Source: Zoogloeaceae bacterium (GTDB taxonomy: Bacteria; Pseudomonadota; Gammaproteobacteria; Burkholderiales; Rhodocyclaceae). Taken from it: DNA of 12,493 nucleotides. Below, one piece after another: positions 1-10,210 of the stretch (its first letter is position 1; each line of letters begins with the position of its first letter). A model generated the notes under the pieces. The model was given only the letters and a program-made list of their open reading frames with translations, had not been told where the DNA came from and ran no database searches. The translations under genes and the position numbers were made by a program. The stretch lies in assembly GCA_031273145.1 (NCBI GenBank), contig JAISSL010000281.1, positions 1 through 12,493 on the forward strand, read 5' to 3'.

Positions 1-1590
1 GAAGGCCTGCAACGCGCCATGCGTGGCATCCACATGAAGCACCGCCTGGAAAAAGTCGCTCACCAGCATCGGCTCAATCAAAAACGCGCCCGCCACTACC
101 GAAGGAATCGCCAGCAGAACCAGCGGCACCAACACAACCCAGGGAGATTCCTGCGGTTTTTCCCCGGCGGCAAGGCCGTGATGTTCGCCATCCTGTCCGT
201 GGTGGGCATCATGACCCTTGCCGAAACGCTCTTTCCCATGAAAGACGAGAAAGAACATGCGGAAGGAATAGAAGGCCGTCACCAACACGCCTATCAGTAC
301 CACCACATAGGCGAAAGAAGCGCCCGGAATCTGGGAATACCGCGCCGCCTCGATAATCGAATCCTTGGAATAGAAGCCCGCCAAAAAGGGCGCGCCAATC
401 AGGGCAAGGGAACCGACCAACGAAGTGATCCAGGTAATCGGCATGTATTTCCACAAACCGCCCATGTTGCGGATGTCCTGGTCATGGCGCAGCCCGATGA
501 TGACCGAACCGGCCGCAAGGAAGAGCAGCGCCTTGAAAAAGGCGTGGGTTGCCAGATGGAAAATGGCGGCAGAATAGGCGGATACGCCCAGCGCCACGGT
601 CATGTAACCCAGTTGCGAGAGCGTCGAATAGGCAACCACCCGCTTGATGTCGTTTTGTACGCAACCCAGAAAGCCCATGAACAGCGCGGTCATCGTGCCG
701 ATGATGAGCATGAAGGCAAGCGCCGTTTCGGACAGCTCGAACAGGGGCGACATCCGCGCCACCATGAAAATGCCTGCCGTCACCATCGTCGCGGCATGAA
801 TCAGGGCGGAAATCGGGGTGGGGCCTTCCATCGAATCAGGCAGCCACACATGCAGCGGCATTTGCGCGGATTTGCCCATTGCGCCGATGAAAAGGCTGAT
901 GCAAACGACGGTCAGCAACGACCAGGATTCGTTGCCCCAGATGGTAATGGTCATGTCCGCCAGTCCCGGCGCCATCCGAAAGACGCTTGCATAATCGAGC
1001 GAGCCGAAGTACGCGAACACCAGCGCGATTCCCAACAGAAAACCGAAATCGCCGACCCGGTTGACCAGAAACGCTTTCAGACTGGCGTGCGTCGCAGTGG
1101 GGCGGGTAAACCAGAAGCCGATCAAGAGGTAGGAGACCAGACCTACCGCTTCCCAGCCGAAAAAGAGTTGCAGGAAGTTGTTGGCCATCACCAGCATCAG
1201 CATGGAGAAGGTAAACAACGAGAGATAGCTGAAAAAGCGGTTGTAGCCGGGATCATCCCGCATGTAGCCCACGGTATAGATGTGCACCATCAGGGAGACG
1301 AAAGTGACGACGGACATCATGGTTGCGGTCAGGCTATCAATCAGAAAGCCGACAGAAAACACATAGTCGCTGCTGGCAAGCCAAGTGTAAACGTCGCCAT
1401 TGAATCCATGCCCGTTATTCACGTTCAGCAAAAGGATGAGGGATACGACAAAGGAGACCGTCACCCCCGCAATGGTTACGCCATGCGCTACCCAACGCGG
1501 GAGAACCCGGCAGAGCAAGCCCACGAAAAGAGCGCCGAACAGCGGGGCAAGCACCGCGCATAGAGCCAGAAATTTCAGGTATTCGTCCAT
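1..1590 (-). CDS. nuoL: NADH-quinone oxidoreductase subunit L, partial (3' end outside window)
   Basis: Large antiporter-like membrane subunit (ND5 homologue) at the tip of the proton-pumping arm. The reading frame runs from an ATG at 1588-1590 uninterrupted to base 1, giving 530 residues. Full NuoL is usually somewhat over 600, so the C-terminal part with the long lateral helix lies outside the window. Residues of the proton path are present: E147 (FFGWEAVGLVSY), K240 (GAMGKSAQMPLHVWLPDSMEGP), H265 (SALIHAATMVTAG), H349 and K353 (THAFFKALLF), and K409-D410 (GFYSKD). A histidine-rich loop lies at 451-471. The start is 4 nt after nuoK, with AAGGG in the nuoK end. nuoM and nuoN are expected next. 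Confidence 0.97.
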   Translation of the reverse strand, partial: MDEYLKFLALCAVLAPLFGALFVGLLCRVLPRWVAHGVTIAGVTVSFVVSLILLLNVNNGHGFNGDVYTWLASSDYVFSVGFLIDSLTATMMSVVTFVSLMVHIYTVGYMRDDPGYNRFFSYLSLFTFSMLMLVMANNFLQLFFGWEAVGLVSYLLIGFWFTRPTATHASLKAFLVNRVGDFGFLLGIALVFAYFGSLDYASVFRMAPGLADMTITIWGNESWSLLTVVCISLFIGAMGKSAQMPLHVWLPDSMEGPTPISALIHAATMVTAGIFMVARMSPLFELSETALAFMLIIGTMTALFMGFLGCVQNDIKRVVAYSTLSQLGYMTVALGVSAYSAAIFHLATHAFFKALLFLAAGSVIIGLRHDQDIRNMGGLWKYMPITWITSLVGSLALIGAPFLAGFYSKDSIIEAARYSQIPGASFAYVVVLIGVLVTAFYSFRMFFLVFHGKERFGKGHDAHHGQDGEHHGLAAGEKPQESPWVVLVPLVLLAIPSVVAGAFLIEPMLVSDFFQAVLHVDATHGALQAF

Positions 1591-1594
1591 CTTC

Positions 1595-1903
1595 TCAGCC
1601 CTTCAGGGTATCCAGATCATCCACATGGATGCTCTTCAAGTTGCGGAACAAGAGTACCAGAATGGCAAGCCCGACCGCCGCTTCCGCCGCCGCTGCCGCC
1701 AGAATGAAAAAGACGAACAGTTGTCCGGCAGGATCGCCGTGGTAGTGGGAGAAAGCGACAAAATTCGTGTTCACCGCCAGCAAGATGAGTTCGATAGACA
1801 TCAGAAGCACGATCAGATTCTTGCGGTTCAGGAAGATTCCGACGATGCCGGTCGTGAAGAGCATCGCGCCCAGAATCAGGTAATGGGAAAGGGTCAACGT
1901 CAT
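1595..1903 (-). CDS. nuoK: NADH-quinone oxidoreductase subunit K
   Basis: Small membrane subunit (ND4L homologue) with three transmembrane helices. The 102-residue length is typical. The two buried glutamates needed for proton transfer in E. coli (E36 and E72) correspond to E38 in [13 protein letters not shown] and E74 in [13 protein letters not shown]. The ATG overlaps the nuoJ stop (ATGA) and has a strong GGGGAG ribosome site 8 nt upstream. The gene ends with CTGAAGGGCTGA, 4 nt before nuoL, and its AAGGG probably serves as the nuoL ribosome site. Confidence 0.98.
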   Translation of the reverse strand: MTLTLSHYLILGAMLFTTGIVGIFLNRKNLIVLLMSIELILLAVNTNFVAFSHYHGDPAGQLFVFFILAAAAAEAAVGLAILVLLFRNLKSIHVDDLDTLKG

Positions 1904-2535
1904 GGCTTTTTCTCCCCACTTTGTTCATTGGTTGCATCTTCCCGCGTGATCGGCATCTTGACGATGCGTAGCCGGTCTTTGGCCTCAACGCGAATCTGAT
2001 CGGCAGGGTCAATGACGAGCGCGCCGCTACTGCCCTTGCCGCCGCGATGGGTCAGCGCCACCGCCGCTACGATGGCCACCAGCAGCAACACCGCCGCAAG
2101 CTCAAAGGGATAGACGAAATCCGTGCTCAACAGCATCCCAAGCAGACGGGTATTGGATTCTTCCGGCATGGGCACCACGATGGATTCCTGAAAAATCCGG
2201 TGCGCGAGTACCGCGCCCATTTCGAGCACGATAACAAAGCCCACCAGCGCGCCCAGCGGCAAATAGCGCCAGAAGCCTTGTCGCAACTGGTCGAAATCGA
2301 GATCCAGCATCATCACGACGAAGAGGAAGAGCACCATCACCGCGCCGATATAGACCATGACCAGCACCATCGCCAGAAACTCGGCTTCCAGCAGCAGCCA
2401 GATACCAGCCGCCGAAAAGAAGGCGAGAATGAGAAAGAGCACCGCATGAACCGGATTGCGCGCGGTAATGACGCGCAGCGCGGCTACGATCAGGATGGTC
2501 GCCAGAAAGAAGAAAAGGAGCGTTTTGAAGTCCAT
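1900..2535 (-). CDS. nuoJ: NADH-quinone oxidoreductase subunit J
   Basis: Membrane subunit (ND6 homologue) of complex I, part of the chain of helices coupling quinone chemistry to proton pumping. The 211-residue product shows five hydrophobic segments (about 3-22, 28-49, 54-77, 91-112 and 140-162). The conserved helix-3 region [26 protein letters not shown] covers 52-77; its glycine-containing part forms the pi-bulge in known structures. The last 45 or so residues are hydrophilic and charged, variable in this family. The start ATG lies 17 nt after nuoI; the nearest good ribosome site, AAGGA, is 14 nt away, longer than usual. The stop overlaps the nuoK ATG (ATGA). Confidence 0.96.
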   Translation of the reverse strand: MDFKTLLFFFLATILIVAALRVITARNPVHAVLFLILAFFSAAGIWLLLEAEFLAMVLVMVYIGAVMVLFLFVVMMLDLDFDQLRQGFWRYLPLGALVGFVIVLEMGAVLAHRIFQESIVVPMPEESNTRLLGMLLSTDFVYPFELAAVLLLVAIVAAVALTHRGGKGSSGALVIDPADQIRVEAKDRLRIVKMPITREDATNEQSGEKKP

Positions 2536-2552
2536 AGCGTCGTTGTCCGTCC

Positions 2553-3041
2553 TTACCGATATTTCGCGTCCAGCGCCTTGTCCGCGTCAATCGTCGCGGC
2601 GTGGCGCTCACCATTGGCCAGCAGTTTTTCCTTGGAGTAGTAGAGGTCACTGCGCGTTCTGCCGCAATACTCCAAAACCCTTGTTTCCACAATGGCTTCC
2701 ACCGGGCAGGCTTCTTCGCAAAAGCCGCAAAAGACGCACTTGCCCAAATCAATGTCGTACCGGGTCGTGCGGCGCGAACCATCGTCCCGTTCCGCCAGTT
2801 CAATGGTAATCGCCTTGGTCGGGCAAACCGCCTCGCAGAGCTTGCAGGCAATGCAACGCTCTTCCCCATCCGGGTAGCGACGCAGGGCGTGCAAACCGCG
2901 AAAGCGAAAACCCTGCGGCGTCTTTTCTTCCGGGTAACGCACCGTTACCTTGCGGGTGAAGAAATACCGTCCCGTAACCGCCAGACCTTGCAGCAGTTCC
3001 CAGAGGGTAAAGGAGCGAATGAAATGTTTTAGCGCGCGCAT
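2553..3041 (-). CDS. nuoI: NADH-quinone oxidoreductase subunit I (2 x [4Fe-4S])
   Basis: Peripheral ferredoxin-like subunit (TYKY type) holding clusters N6a and N6b, which pass electrons from NuoG to N2 in NuoB. From the chosen ATG ([11 protein letters not shown]) it has 162 residues, the usual length. Two classical motifs are present: [12 protein letters not shown] at 63-74 and [12 protein letters not shown] at 102-113. The N-terminal stretch (about 1-30) is the amphipathic segment that lies on the membrane next to NuoH. A GTG three codons upstream, overlapping the nuoH stop, is the alternative start (165 residues). The ATG is preferred for its GGAAG site. The stop is followed after 17 nt by nuoJ; TAAGGA at the stop may serve nuoJ. 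Confidence 0.97.
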   Translation of the reverse strand: MRALKHFIRSFTLWELLQGLAVTGRYFFTRKVTVRYPEEKTPQGFRFRGLHALRRYPDGEERCIACKLCEAVCPTKAITIELAERDDGSRRTTRYDIDLGKCVFCGFCEEACPVEAIVETRVLEYCGRTRSDLYYSKEKLLANGERHAATIDADKALDAKYR

Positions 3042-3046
3042 AGCCT

Positions 3047-4111
3047 TCACTTCCAGATGTTCCAGGGAGTGAGCATCCAGATGCCCACGACAAAAATCCA
3101 GACGACCGTAAGCGGAATGAACACCTTCCAGCCCAAGCGCATGATGTGGTCGTAACGATAGCGGGGAAAGGACGCCCTAAACCAGAGAAAGAAGAACAGC
3201 ATCAGGCAGGCTTTTCCGATCAGCCACCAGGCGCTATCCGGCAAGCCCGCAAACGGCGCATCCCACCCGCCTAAAAAGATGAGGCTGGTCAGTACCGCAA
3301 CCAGAATCATCTCGGTGTATTCGGCCAGGAAGAAGATGGCAAAAGCCATCCCGGAATAATCAATGTGGAAGCCGGCGACGATTTCCGATTCGCCTTCCGC
3401 CACGTCAAAGGGGGCGCGATTGGTCTCCGCCACCCCGGAAATGAAATAGACCACAAACAGGGGCAAAAGCGGCAACCAGTTCCAGGAGAGGAAGGATAAC
3501 CCGCGTTCGGCAAACCAGCCTTTTTGCTGCATGTGGACAATCTCGGTGAGATTCAGGCTGCCAGAGACCATCAGCACAGCGACAAGGGCAAAGCCCATTG
3601 CAATTTCGTAGGAGACAATCTGCGCCGCCGCCCGCATCGAGCCGAGGAAAGCGTATTTGGAGTTGGATGCCCACCCTGCCAGCACCACGCCATAGACGCT
3701 CATGGAGCCGATGGCGAGAACGTAGAGCAGGCTTGCGTCAATATTGGCAAGCACCAGCGCGTCGCTGAAAGGCACGACCGCCCAGACCGCCAGCGCCGGG
3801 GCAAAAGCCAGCGTGGGCGCGATGAAGTACAATCTTCTGTTCGCCCAGGAAGGACAAATGATTTCTTTCAAAAGGAGTTTCAGGCCATCCGCAATCGGCT
3901 GTACCAAGCCCCAAGGGCCGACCCGGTTGGGACCCAGCCGCGAGTGCATGTAGCCGAGAACCTTGCGTTCGGCATAGGTGAGATAAGCTACCGAGAGCAG
4001 CAGCGGCGCGACAATGGCAATAATTTTAATCAGCGTCCAGATGACGAGCCAGAGCGAAGGCCAAGCTGCGCCAAACCATTGGTTGCCGAATTGGGCGATC
4101 ATCTCTTCCAT
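3047..4111 (-). CDS. nuoH: NADH-quinone oxidoreductase subunit H
   Basis: Membrane subunit (ND1 homologue) joining the membrane arm to the peripheral arm and lining the quinone entry channel. The 354-residue product is predicted to be a multi-helix membrane protein. The ND1 signature [20 protein letters not shown] is at 47-66, followed by [16 protein letters not shown] (68-83). The charged cytoplasmic loop [20 protein letters not shown] lies at 229-248, followed by HIDYSGM. These acidic residues are conserved and implicated in quinone-coupled proton movement. The start ATG overlaps the nuoG stop (TGATG) and has GGAG 8 nt upstream. The stop lies next to the nuoI start. Nothing is missing. Confidence 0.98.
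   Translation of the reverse strand: MEEMIAQFGNQWFGAAWPSLWLVIWTLIKIIAIVAPLLLSVAYLTYAERKVLGYMHSRLGPNRVGPWGLVQPIADGLKLLLKEIICPSWANRRLYFIAPTLAFAPALAVWAVVPFSDALVLANIDASLLYVLAIGSMSVYGVVLAGWASNSKYAFLGSMRAAAQIVSYEIAMGFALVAVLMVSGSLNLTEIVHMQQKGWFAERGLSFLSWNWLPLLPLFVVYFISGVAETNRAPFDVAEGESEIVAGFHIDYSGMAFAIFFLAEYTEMILVAVLTSLIFLGGWDAPFAGLPDSAWWLIGKACLMLFFFLWFRASFPRYRYDHIMRLGWKVFIPLTVVWIFVVGIWMLTPWNIWK
3050..3054 (-). promoter_or_regulatory. Ribosome binding site deciding the nuoI start
   Basis: GGAAG on the minus strand, within the last codons of nuoH, lies 8 nt before the ATG at 3039-3041. The alternative in-frame GTG at 3048-3050, which overlaps the nuoH stop, touches this site and has no equivalent of its own. 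The ATG also gives the family length of 162 residues. Confidence 0.55.
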
Positions 4112-6477
4112 CAGGCACGCTCCACAGAAATCGGGGCGAACATGCCGCCCAGGGCAGAAGTTGCGGGATGTCCCGCCGCCACGCGCAGGCAGCCTTCCGG
4201 CACGCCTTCATCCAGCGCAAGGGTAAGCCTTGCTTCCCCGCCATCCTGCCGGACGACGACTGCATCCTCTGCGGCAAGGCCAAGTTTTTTCAAGGTCGCG
4301 GCAGAAGCCCTGGCCTTGGGCGAGGCGGATGCCGGAGTTTCCTGAAGTGGCGCGGCGCGGCGAACCGTAGGATCGGTCATATAAATGGGCACGTCAGCAA
4401 TCCGCTCCAATTCGCCTTCCCGCAGTTGGGCAGAGGACGGCAGTTTAAGCTCCGGCGCATGAGTAAGTTTGTTGTCCAGACCGGATACGTAGCCTTCCGC
4501 ATCCACTTTAACGCCTGCTTCCCGCCAGGCTTCCCGCAGAACTTCCTCGCTGCTCTCGAACGCGAATCCGGGCAGATCAAGCGCGTTTGCCAATACCCGC
4601 AGGATTTTCCAGCCGGGACGGGATTCGCCTGACGGCGATGCCGCGCCAGCAAAACTCTGGGCGCAGCCTTCGATGTTTACATACGTACCGGAAGTCTCGG
4701 TAAAGGCGGCAAGCGGCAGCAGCGCGTCGGCATATTGAAGCGCGGGCGCGTGTTTGAACGGAGTTGCCAGTACGACCATTTTTGCCGCTTTCAGCGCGGC
4801 TACGGTTTTAACCGGATTGGCAACATCCAGTTCCGGCTCAAGGCCAAAGAGGAAATACGCCTGACGCGGATTGGCAAACATCTGGTGGGCATTCATTTTC
4901 GCTTTCTCGCCCAGACCCAACAATTGCCCGCCCACGCTGTTCGCCGCCTCGCCCAGAAAACCGAAATTCGCGCCGGTCAATTCTGCGAGTCTCAGGCCAA
5001 GCTGATGCAGCAAGCCTGCCGTATCCGCCTGCTCCGCCACATGCCCCAACAGAACCGCCTTGCTCCCCGCGTTCATGAGACTGGTTGCTATTTTTCTTGC
5101 GCTCTCGTTTTCCGGCACGGATGCCAGTTCCGGCATTGAGACGCCCTTGATTTTTGCGGCTTCCCGCACCACTGCCGCCAGCGCGTATAGAAGCTCGGAA
5201 GGGCGAACCGTCTGGCGGGTATGGAGCGCCAGTTTCGGATCTTCGTCGGTTACGGAAAGGATGTTGATTTCGGCATGATGCTTCTGGACGGCATGGCGCA
5301 GCCGTTGAGTCAGCAACGGATGATCCTTGTGCAGGAAGGAGCCTACGACCAGCACCGATTCCAGATGGCGCAGGTCGGCAATTTTCATCCCCAGCCAGGT
5401 AGCGCCCGCGTGTTTGCCATCCAGAGAAAAATCCCGGCGGCGCGGACGGCAATCCACATTGTCGCTGCCCAGGCCGCGCATCAATTTTTGGAGAAGATAG
5501 AGTTCCTCTACGCTTGCCCAGGGCGCAGCCAGCGCCGCAAGCGCGTCGTTGCCCGCACTGGCGGCAATATCCTTTAGGCCATGCGCGACATAATCCAGCG
5601 CGTCATTCCAGGAGACTTCCCGCCATTCCCCGCCCTGTTTCAGCATGGGCTTCGTCAAACGTTCTTCGGTATGAAGCGCGGTATAGGAAAAGCGATCCTT
5701 GTCGGAGAGCCAGCATTCATTGACCGCTTCGTTTTCATGCGGCAACACGCGCATGACGCGCCCTGCCCTGGTTTGTACCGTGATATTCGCGCCGATGGAG
5801 TCATGCGGGCTGATGGAGCGATGACTGGTCAGTTCCCAGGAACGCGCCGTGTAGCGGAAAGGCTTGGAGGTCAACGCCCCAACCGGGCAAACATCGGTCA
5901 GATTGCCGGAGAGTTCGGATTCAATCGCCCGCCCCAAAAAGGTGGTGATTTCGGAATGGGCGCTACGATAAGCCATGCCCAGTTCCATGATTCCGGCGAT
6001 TTCTTCCCCAAAGCGCACACAGCGGGTGCAGTGGATGCAACGGCTCATTTCCCGCATGGAGATAAGCGATCCCGCATTCTTGCCCTTTGTGACATGTTTT
6101 TTTTCTGCAAAGCAGCTTTTTGCGCTGCCGTACCCGACCGCCACATCCTGCAACAGGCATTCCCCGCCCTGGTCGCAGACCGGGCAGTCGAGCGGATGGT
6201 TGATGAGCAGGAATTCCATCACGCTTTGTTGCGCCTTGACCGCCAGCGCGGAATGAGTAAAGACCTTCATCCCGTTCGTGACCGGCGTCGCGCAGGCAGG
6301 CAACGGCCTGGCCGATTTTTCCACTTCCACCAGACACATCCGGCAACTGGCGGCGATGGAGAGCTTTTTGTGGTAGCAGAAATGCGGAATATAGACGCCA
6401 GAAAGCTGCGCGGCCTCTATAACCGTGCTACCTTCAGGCACTTCTGCCTTTTTGCCGTTGATTTCGATTTCAAGCAT
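4111..6477 (-). CDS. nuoG: NADH-quinone oxidoreductase subunit G (Fe-S protein)
   Basis: Largest peripheral subunit (75-kDa type), carrying electrons from NuoF toward NuoI. The 788-residue product has an N-terminal ferredoxin domain with [2Fe-2S] N1b (C34, C45, C48, C62). The His-ligated N5 follows (H94, C98, C101, C107), then N4 (C147, C150, C153, C197). From about residue 215 on is a molybdopterin-oxidoreductase-like domain that binds no cofactor in this family. The extra cluster N7, present in E. coli and Thermus, is absent: its CxxCxxxC segment is replaced by [11 protein letters not shown] at 221-231, as in mitochondrial and many proteobacterial forms. The start ATG follows nuoF by 18 nt; AAGGA is rather far upstream (15 nt). 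The stop shares one base with the nuoH start (TGATG). Confidence 0.98.
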   Translation of the reverse strand: MLEIEINGKKAEVPEGSTVIEAAQLSGVYIPHFCYHKKLSIAASCRMCLVEVEKSARPLPACATPVTNGMKVFTHSALAVKAQQSVMEFLLINHPLDCPVCDQGGECLLQDVAVGYGSAKSCFAEKKHVTKGKNAGSLISMREMSRCIHCTRCVRFGEEIAGIMELGMAYRSAHSEITTFLGRAIESELSGNLTDVCPVGALTSKPFRYTARSWELTSHRSISPHDSIGANITVQTRAGRVMRVLPHENEAVNECWLSDKDRFSYTALHTEERLTKPMLKQGGEWREVSWNDALDYVAHGLKDIAASAGNDALAALAAPWASVEELYLLQKLMRGLGSDNVDCRPRRRDFSLDGKHAGATWLGMKIADLRHLESVLVVGSFLHKDHPLLTQRLRHAVQKHHAEINILSVTDEDPKLALHTRQTVRPSELLYALAAVVREAAKIKGVSMPELASVPENESARKIATSLMNAGSKAVLLGHVAEQADTAGLLHQLGLRLAELTGANFGFLGEAANSVGGQLLGLGEKAKMNAHQMFANPRQAYFLFGLEPELDVANPVKTVAALKAAKMVVLATPFKHAPALQYADALLPLAAFTETSGTYVNIEGCAQSFAGAASPSGESRPGWKILRVLANALDLPGFAFESSEEVLREAWREAGVKVDAEGYVSGLDNKLTHAPELKLPSSAQLREGELERIADVPIYMTDPTVRRAAPLQETPASASPKARASAATLKKLGLAAEDAVVVRQDGGEARLTLALDEGVPEGCLRVAAGHPATSALGGMFAPISVERA

Positions 6478-6495
6478 GGCTCTACCGCTTATTCC

Positions 6496-7830
6496 TTATG
6501 CCTCTTCCACAAGGCGATGAAAACCGCTACCCGCCCACTGCACGTCTTTCGGCACCAGGCAGGTTTTGTGTTGGATGTGATAGATGAATTCGTCCCAGAA
6601 GTGCTTCACGAAGCTCTGTACCGGGAAGGCCGCCGCTTCACCCAGGGCGCAGATGGTGCGCCCACAGATGTTGCCCGCGATATATTCAAGCGTGTCCAGA
6701 TCGTCCACACGCCCTTCTCCTGCTTCAATCCGGCGCACGATGTCGTAAAGCCAGCCCGTGCCTTCCCGGCAGGGCGTGCATTGACCGCAGGATTCTTCAT
6801 GATAGAAGCGGGAAAGCCGTTCCAGCGCCTTGACCATACAGGTCGTCTCGTCCATCACGATGACCGCGCCGGAACCGAGCATGGAACCGGCCTTGCCGAT
6901 AGAATCGTAATCCAGCGTGCAATCCATGATGAGGTCGGCAGGGAGTACCGGCGCGGAAGAACCGCCGGGAATGACTGCTTTCAGTTTTCTGCCGCCGCGC
7001 ATCCCGCCGCACATTTCAAGCAGTTTGGCAAATGGCGTGCCGAGCGGAACTTCGTAATTGCCGGGGCGATTGACATGCCCGGAAACGGAAAAGAGTTTGG
7101 TTCCGCCATTGTTGGGCTTGCCCAGATTCATGAAGGCTTCGCCGCCCATCTTGATGATGAAGGGGATGGAAGCCAGGGTTTCCGTGTTGTTGACGGTGGT
7201 CGGCTTGCCGTAAAGGCCAAAGGAAGCCGGGAACGGCGGCTTGAAGCGCGGCTGTCCCTTCTTCCCTTCAATGGATTCCAGCAGCGCGGTTTCTTCGCCG
7301 CAGATATACGCGCCATAACCGTGGTGCGCGAACAGCTCGAAAGAAAAGCCGGACTTGAGGATGTTCTGCCCGATGAACCCGGCGGCGCGCGCTTCCTCCA
7401 GGGCTTCCTCAAAGCGTTGATAGAGTTCCCAGATTTCGCCGTGGATGTAGTTGTAGCCCCGATTGGCTTCAATGGCATATGCGGCGATTGCCATCCCTTC
7501 GATGACCGCGTGCGGGTTGTAGCGAATCAGGTCACGATCCTTGAAAGTGCCGGGTTCGCCCTCATCGGTATTACAGATGATGTAGCGGTCGCCCTGAACC
7601 GCATGGGGCATGAAGCTCCATTTAAGGCCGGTGGGAAAGCCCGCTCCGCCCCGTCCGCGCAGCACGGAAGCCTTCACTTCCGCAATGATTTTTTCCGACG
7701 ATTCTTTTTTAGCGAGAATGCTTTTCAGCGCCTCGTAGCCGCCCCGCGCCACATAGGCTTGCAGATGCCAGCCATCATCGCCAGAGAGTCCGGCAGTCAG
7801 AACAGGATTGATTGCGCCCAGAATGCTCAT
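6496..7830 (-). CDS. nuoF: NADH-quinone oxidoreductase subunit F (NADH- and FMN-binding)
   Basis: Peripheral 51-kDa-type subunit where NADH is oxidised. It binds NADH, FMN and the [4Fe-4S] cluster N3. The product from the chosen ATG has 444 residues. The glycine-rich nucleotide site [14 protein letters not shown] is at 58-71 and the FMN-site [14 protein letters not shown] at about 87-100. [14 protein letters not shown] follows at about 176-189. The N3 ligands are C348, C351 and C354 ([12 protein letters not shown]), with C394 ([11 protein letters not shown]) as the fourth. The start is set by GAAGGAG 8 nt upstream; an in-frame GTG three codons earlier is less likely. It overlaps the nuoE stop (ATGA) and ends 18 nt before nuoG. 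The cofactor sites are intact. Confidence 0.98.
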   Translation of the reverse strand: MSILGAINPVLTAGLSGDDGWHLQAYVARGGYEALKSILAKKESSEKIIAEVKASVLRGRGGAGFPTGLKWSFMPHAVQGDRYIICNTDEGEPGTFKDRDLIRYNPHAVIEGMAIAAYAIEANRGYNYIHGEIWELYQRFEEALEEARAAGFIGQNILKSGFSFELFAHHGYGAYICGEETALLESIEGKKGQPRFKPPFPASFGLYGKPTTVNNTETLASIPFIIKMGGEAFMNLGKPNNGGTKLFSVSGHVNRPGNYEVPLGTPFAKLLEMCGGMRGGRKLKAVIPGGSSAPVLPADLIMDCTLDYDSIGKAGSMLGSGAVIVMDETTCMVKALERLSRFYHEESCGQCTPCREGTGWLYDIVRRIEAGEGRVDDLDTLEYIAGNICGRTICALGEAAAFPVQSFVKHFWDEFIYHIQHKTCLVPKDVQWAGSGFHRLVEEA

Positions 7831-8345
7831 GCCTGACACTCCTTCAACAGCGCGTCAATGGCATCCGGCGTCATCCGCCCGCACATCCGGCGGTTGTTGA
7901 CCAGCATGACGGGCGCGTCCCCGCAGGTGCCCATGCACTCGCCTTCCTGCAAGGTAAATTTGCCATCCGGCGTCGTCTCGTTAAAGCCGATGCCCAGTTT
8001 TTCTTTCAGATATTCCGCCGCATGAACGCCGCCGGAAAGGGCGCAGGGCAGATTGGTACATACCGTGAGTTTGTAACGCCCCACCGGCTTCAAGTTGTAC
8101 ATGGCGTAAAACGTCGCAATCTCGTAAGCCGCAATGGGCGGCATGGCAAGATAACCGGCAACGGCTTCAATCGTTTCCATCGAGAGCCAGCCGAGTTCTT
8201 CCTGCGCCAGGGCAAGGCAGGCCATGATGGCGGACTGCTGACATCCTGCCGGGTATTTGGCAATTTCCCGGTCGAATTTTTGCAGGGTTTCAGGCGTCAA
8301 CATCGCGCTGCATCCGGCAGAGGGGTTATGGGCGGTCGCTGTCAT
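7827..8345 (-). CDS. nuoE: NADH-quinone oxidoreductase subunit E
   Basis: Thioredoxin-fold 24-kDa-type subunit of the NADH dehydrogenase module. It carries the [2Fe-2S] cluster N1a, off the main electron path. The four ligands are C96 and C101 (VCTNLPC) and C137 and C141 (GECMGTCG). The 172-residue form begins at an ATG overlapping the nuoD stop (ATGA). An internal ATG at 8303 would give 158 residues starting [11 protein letters not shown], which is the usual family length and where homology should begin. Neither start has a clear ribosome site. I keep the coupled upstream ATG but consider the shorter form nearly as likely. The stop overlaps the nuoF ATG by 4 nt. Confidence 0.95.
   Translation of the reverse strand: MTATAHNPSAGCSAMLTPETLQKFDREIAKYPAGCQQSAIMACLALAQEELGWLSMETIEAVAGYLAMPPIAAYEIATFYAMYNLKPVGRYKLTVCTNLPCALSGGVHAAEYLKEKLGIGFNETTPDGKFTLQEGECMGTCGDAPVMLVNNRRMCGRMTPDAIDALLKECQA
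7839..7845 (-). promoter_or_regulatory. Strong ribosome binding site deciding the nuoF start
   Basis: GAAGGAG on the minus strand, inside the 3' end of nuoE, lies exactly 8 nt before the ATG at 7828-7830. An in-frame GTG at 7837-7839 overlaps this site and cannot use it, so the ATG is the supported start of nuoF. It is among the best Shine-Dalgarno matches in the operon, in keeping with nuoF being translated independently as well as by coupling. Confidence 0.75.
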
Positions 8346-9595
8346 CGGTCAATATCGCCAAATACGTAGTCCTGCGAGCCGATGATGGTCACGACATCGG
8401 CCAGCATGTGTCCCCGCGCCATTTCGTCCATCGCGGCCAGGTGGGTAAAGCCCGGAGGACGGATTTTCAGCCGGTAGGGCTTGTTCGCGCCATCGGAAAT
8501 CGCATAGATGCCGAACTCTCCTTTGGGATGCTCAACAACTGCGTAGGCTTCGCCTTCCGGCACAAAAATGCCTTCGGAGAAAAACTTGAAGTGGTGAATC
8601 AGGGCTTCCATATTGGAATGAATCGTCTCATGCGGCGGCGGCGCGAGCTTGTAATCGTCGGAAATGACCGGCCCCGGATTTTTCCGCAGCCAGTCAATGC
8701 ACTGGCGGATGATGCGGTTGGCCTGCAACATCTCTTCCATGCGAACGAGATAGCGGTCATAGCTATCGCCATTGACCCCGACCGGCACGTCGAAATCCAC
8801 CCGGTCGTAAGCGGCATAAGGCTGCTTTTTCCGCAAGTCCCATTCGATGCCGGAACCGCGCAGCATGGCGCCAGTGAATCCCAGTTGCAGGGCGCGTTCT
8901 GGCGAGACCACGCCAATGTTGACCAGCCGCTGTTTCCAGATGCGGTTGTCGGTCAGGAGCGTGTGATAGTCCGCATGACACTTGGGGAAGCGTTCGGTGA
9001 AGTCTTCCAGATAATCGAGCAGCGAACCCTGCCGGTTTTTGTTGACCTTCTTCAAGGTCGCCGCGTTCTTCCAGGGCGATTTCTGGTATTGCGACATCTG
9101 ATCGGGCAAATCACGATAGACGCCACCAATCCGGTAATAGGCCGGGTGCATCCGCGCGCCCGTGACTGCCTCATAGACATCCATCAAATCCTCACGCTCG
9201 CGGAACGTGTAGAGCATGATCCCCATTGCGCCCAAATCCAGTGCATGAGTACCAAGCGAGAGCAGATGGCTCAAGAGGCGCGTAACCTCGTCGAACATCG
9301 TGCGGATGTATTTCGCCCGCAACGGCACTTCAATGCCCAGCAGCTTTTCCACCGCCAGACAATAGGCATGTTCGTTGCACATCATGGCAACGTAATCAAG
9401 ACGATCCATGTAGGGCAAGGCTTGCGCCCAGGCGCGGGTTTCCACCAGTTTTTCCGTGCCGCGATGCAGAAGGCCGATGTGCGGGTCGGCCAGCTTAACC
9501 ACTTCGCCTTCCAGTTCCAGAATCAGCCGCAACACCCCGTGCGCTGCCGGGTGCTGGGGGCCAAAGTTGAGCGTGAAATTGCGGGCTTCAGGCAT
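8342..9595 (-). CDS. nuoD: NADH-quinone oxidoreductase subunit D
   Basis: Peripheral 49-kDa-type subunit, related to the large subunit of [NiFe] hydrogenases but without the metal site. With NuoB it forms the quinone-reduction pocket. The 417-residue product is the standard length. It begins with the family's [14 protein letters not shown] (11-24) and contains [12 protein letters not shown] (41-52). By alignment to the bovine enzyme, H19 and Y68 (in [10 protein letters not shown]) correspond to the two residues proposed to hold the quinone head group; their spacing of 49 matches. The start ATG overlaps the last 8 nt of nuoC, with purine-rich GGGGTAGGGA just upstream. Its stop forms an ATGA overlap with nuoE. 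Confidence 0.98.
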   Translation of the reverse strand: MPEARNFTLNFGPQHPAAHGVLRLILELEGEVVKLADPHIGLLHRGTEKLVETRAWAQALPYMDRLDYVAMMCNEHAYCLAVEKLLGIEVPLRAKYIRTMFDEVTRLLSHLLSLGTHALDLGAMGIMLYTFREREDLMDVYEAVTGARMHPAYYRIGGVYRDLPDQMSQYQKSPWKNAATLKKVNKNRQGSLLDYLEDFTERFPKCHADYHTLLTDNRIWKQRLVNIGVVSPERALQLGFTGAMLRGSGIEWDLRKKQPYAAYDRVDFDVPVGVNGDSYDRYLVRMEEMLQANRIIRQCIDWLRKNPGPVISDDYKLAPPPHETIHSNMEALIHHFKFFSEGIFVPEGEAYAVVEHPKGEFGIYAISDGANKPYRLKIRPPGFTHLAAMDEMARGHMLADVVTIIGSQDYVFGDIDR

Positions 9596-10199
9596 GTTCC
9601 CTACCCCAGTTGGCTTCCCGCCGGATACGCGGGGTTATTTCACGCGGCTCGATGCTGACCGGCTGATAGACGACCCGCTTTTGTTCCGGGTCGTAGCGCA
9701 TTTCAAGGTGTCCGCAGACGGGAAAATCCTTGCGGAAGGGGTGGCCTACAAAGCCGTAATCGGTCAGAATGCGGCGCAAATCGGGATGGCCGTCGAAGAA
9801 AATTCCGAACATGTCGAAGGCTTCCCGTTCGTACCAGTTTGCGCTGTTCCAGATGTGAAAGAGGGAAGGAAGGCGGGGCGCGCCATCGTCTTCCGCGAAA
9901 ACCCGTACCCGAACCCGCCAGTTGTGCTGGATGGAAAGGAGGTGCGTCACCACGGCAAAACGACGCGCCGGACGGTTTTCGCCCTTCTCCCCCCCGTAGG
10001 TTGCGTAATCCACGCCGCACAAATCCATGAGTCCGGCAAAGGCCAGTTCCGGCGTATCCCGCAAGGCTTGCATGACTTCCAGATAATTTGCGGCAGAAAC
10101 TTCCAGCCGCACTTCCCGCAGAATTTCATCCATGCCAATCAGGCGGCTGCCAAGGCGCGCTTGCAAGGTAGTTTTCAGGGTTTCCAATCTGGCGGACAT
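9588..10199 (-). CDS. nuoC: NADH-quinone oxidoreductase subunit C
   Basis: Peripheral 30-kDa-type subunit of complex I. It carries no cofactor and packs against NuoD in the connecting module. The product from the chosen ATG has 203 residues, normal for stand-alone NuoC. The signature of the family runs through 124-160: [20 protein letters not shown], then ILTDYGF and GHPFRKDFP. The reading frame stays open 33 codons further upstream, to 10298. That part overlaps nuoB and has low-complexity content unlike the family, so I start at MSARLETLK, 11 nt after the nuoB stop. The ribosome site there (GAGAAAG) is weak, which suggests coupling. The end overlaps the nuoD start by 8 nt. NuoC is not fused to NuoD, unlike in enterobacteria. 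Confidence 0.96.
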   Translation of the reverse strand: MSARLETLKTTLQARLGSRLIGMDEILREVRLEVSAANYLEVMQALRDTPELAFAGLMDLCGVDYATYGGEKGENRPARRFAVVTHLLSIQHNWRVRVRVFAEDDGAPRLPSLFHIWNSANWYEREAFDMFGIFFDGHPDLRRILTDYGFVGHPFRKDFPVCGHLEMRYDPEQKRVVYQPVSIEPREITPRIRREANWGREHA

Positions 10200-10210
10200 G
10201 GCTGGCTTTC

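Noticed and set aside
19..1563. A 514-codon open frame on the plus strand, opposite nuoL
   Set aside because: The product is extremely rich in His, Gln, Arg and Gly and has low complexity, typical of the complement of a hydrophobic membrane-protein gene. NuoL on the other strand explains every base.
5581..7836. A 751-codon open frame on the plus strand, opposite nuoF and the 5' part of nuoG
   Set aside because: Its translation is rich in His, Arg, Gly and Phe with no recognisable domain, while the minus strand encodes two complete conserved subunits. Long antisense open frames are expected opposite GC-biased codons. No ribosome site or promoter was evident.
8408..9658. A 416-codon open frame on the plus strand, opposite nuoD
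   Set aside because: Shadow of nuoD, with the same His/Arg/Gln-rich composition and no family motif. The minus-strand frame has full NuoD conservation.
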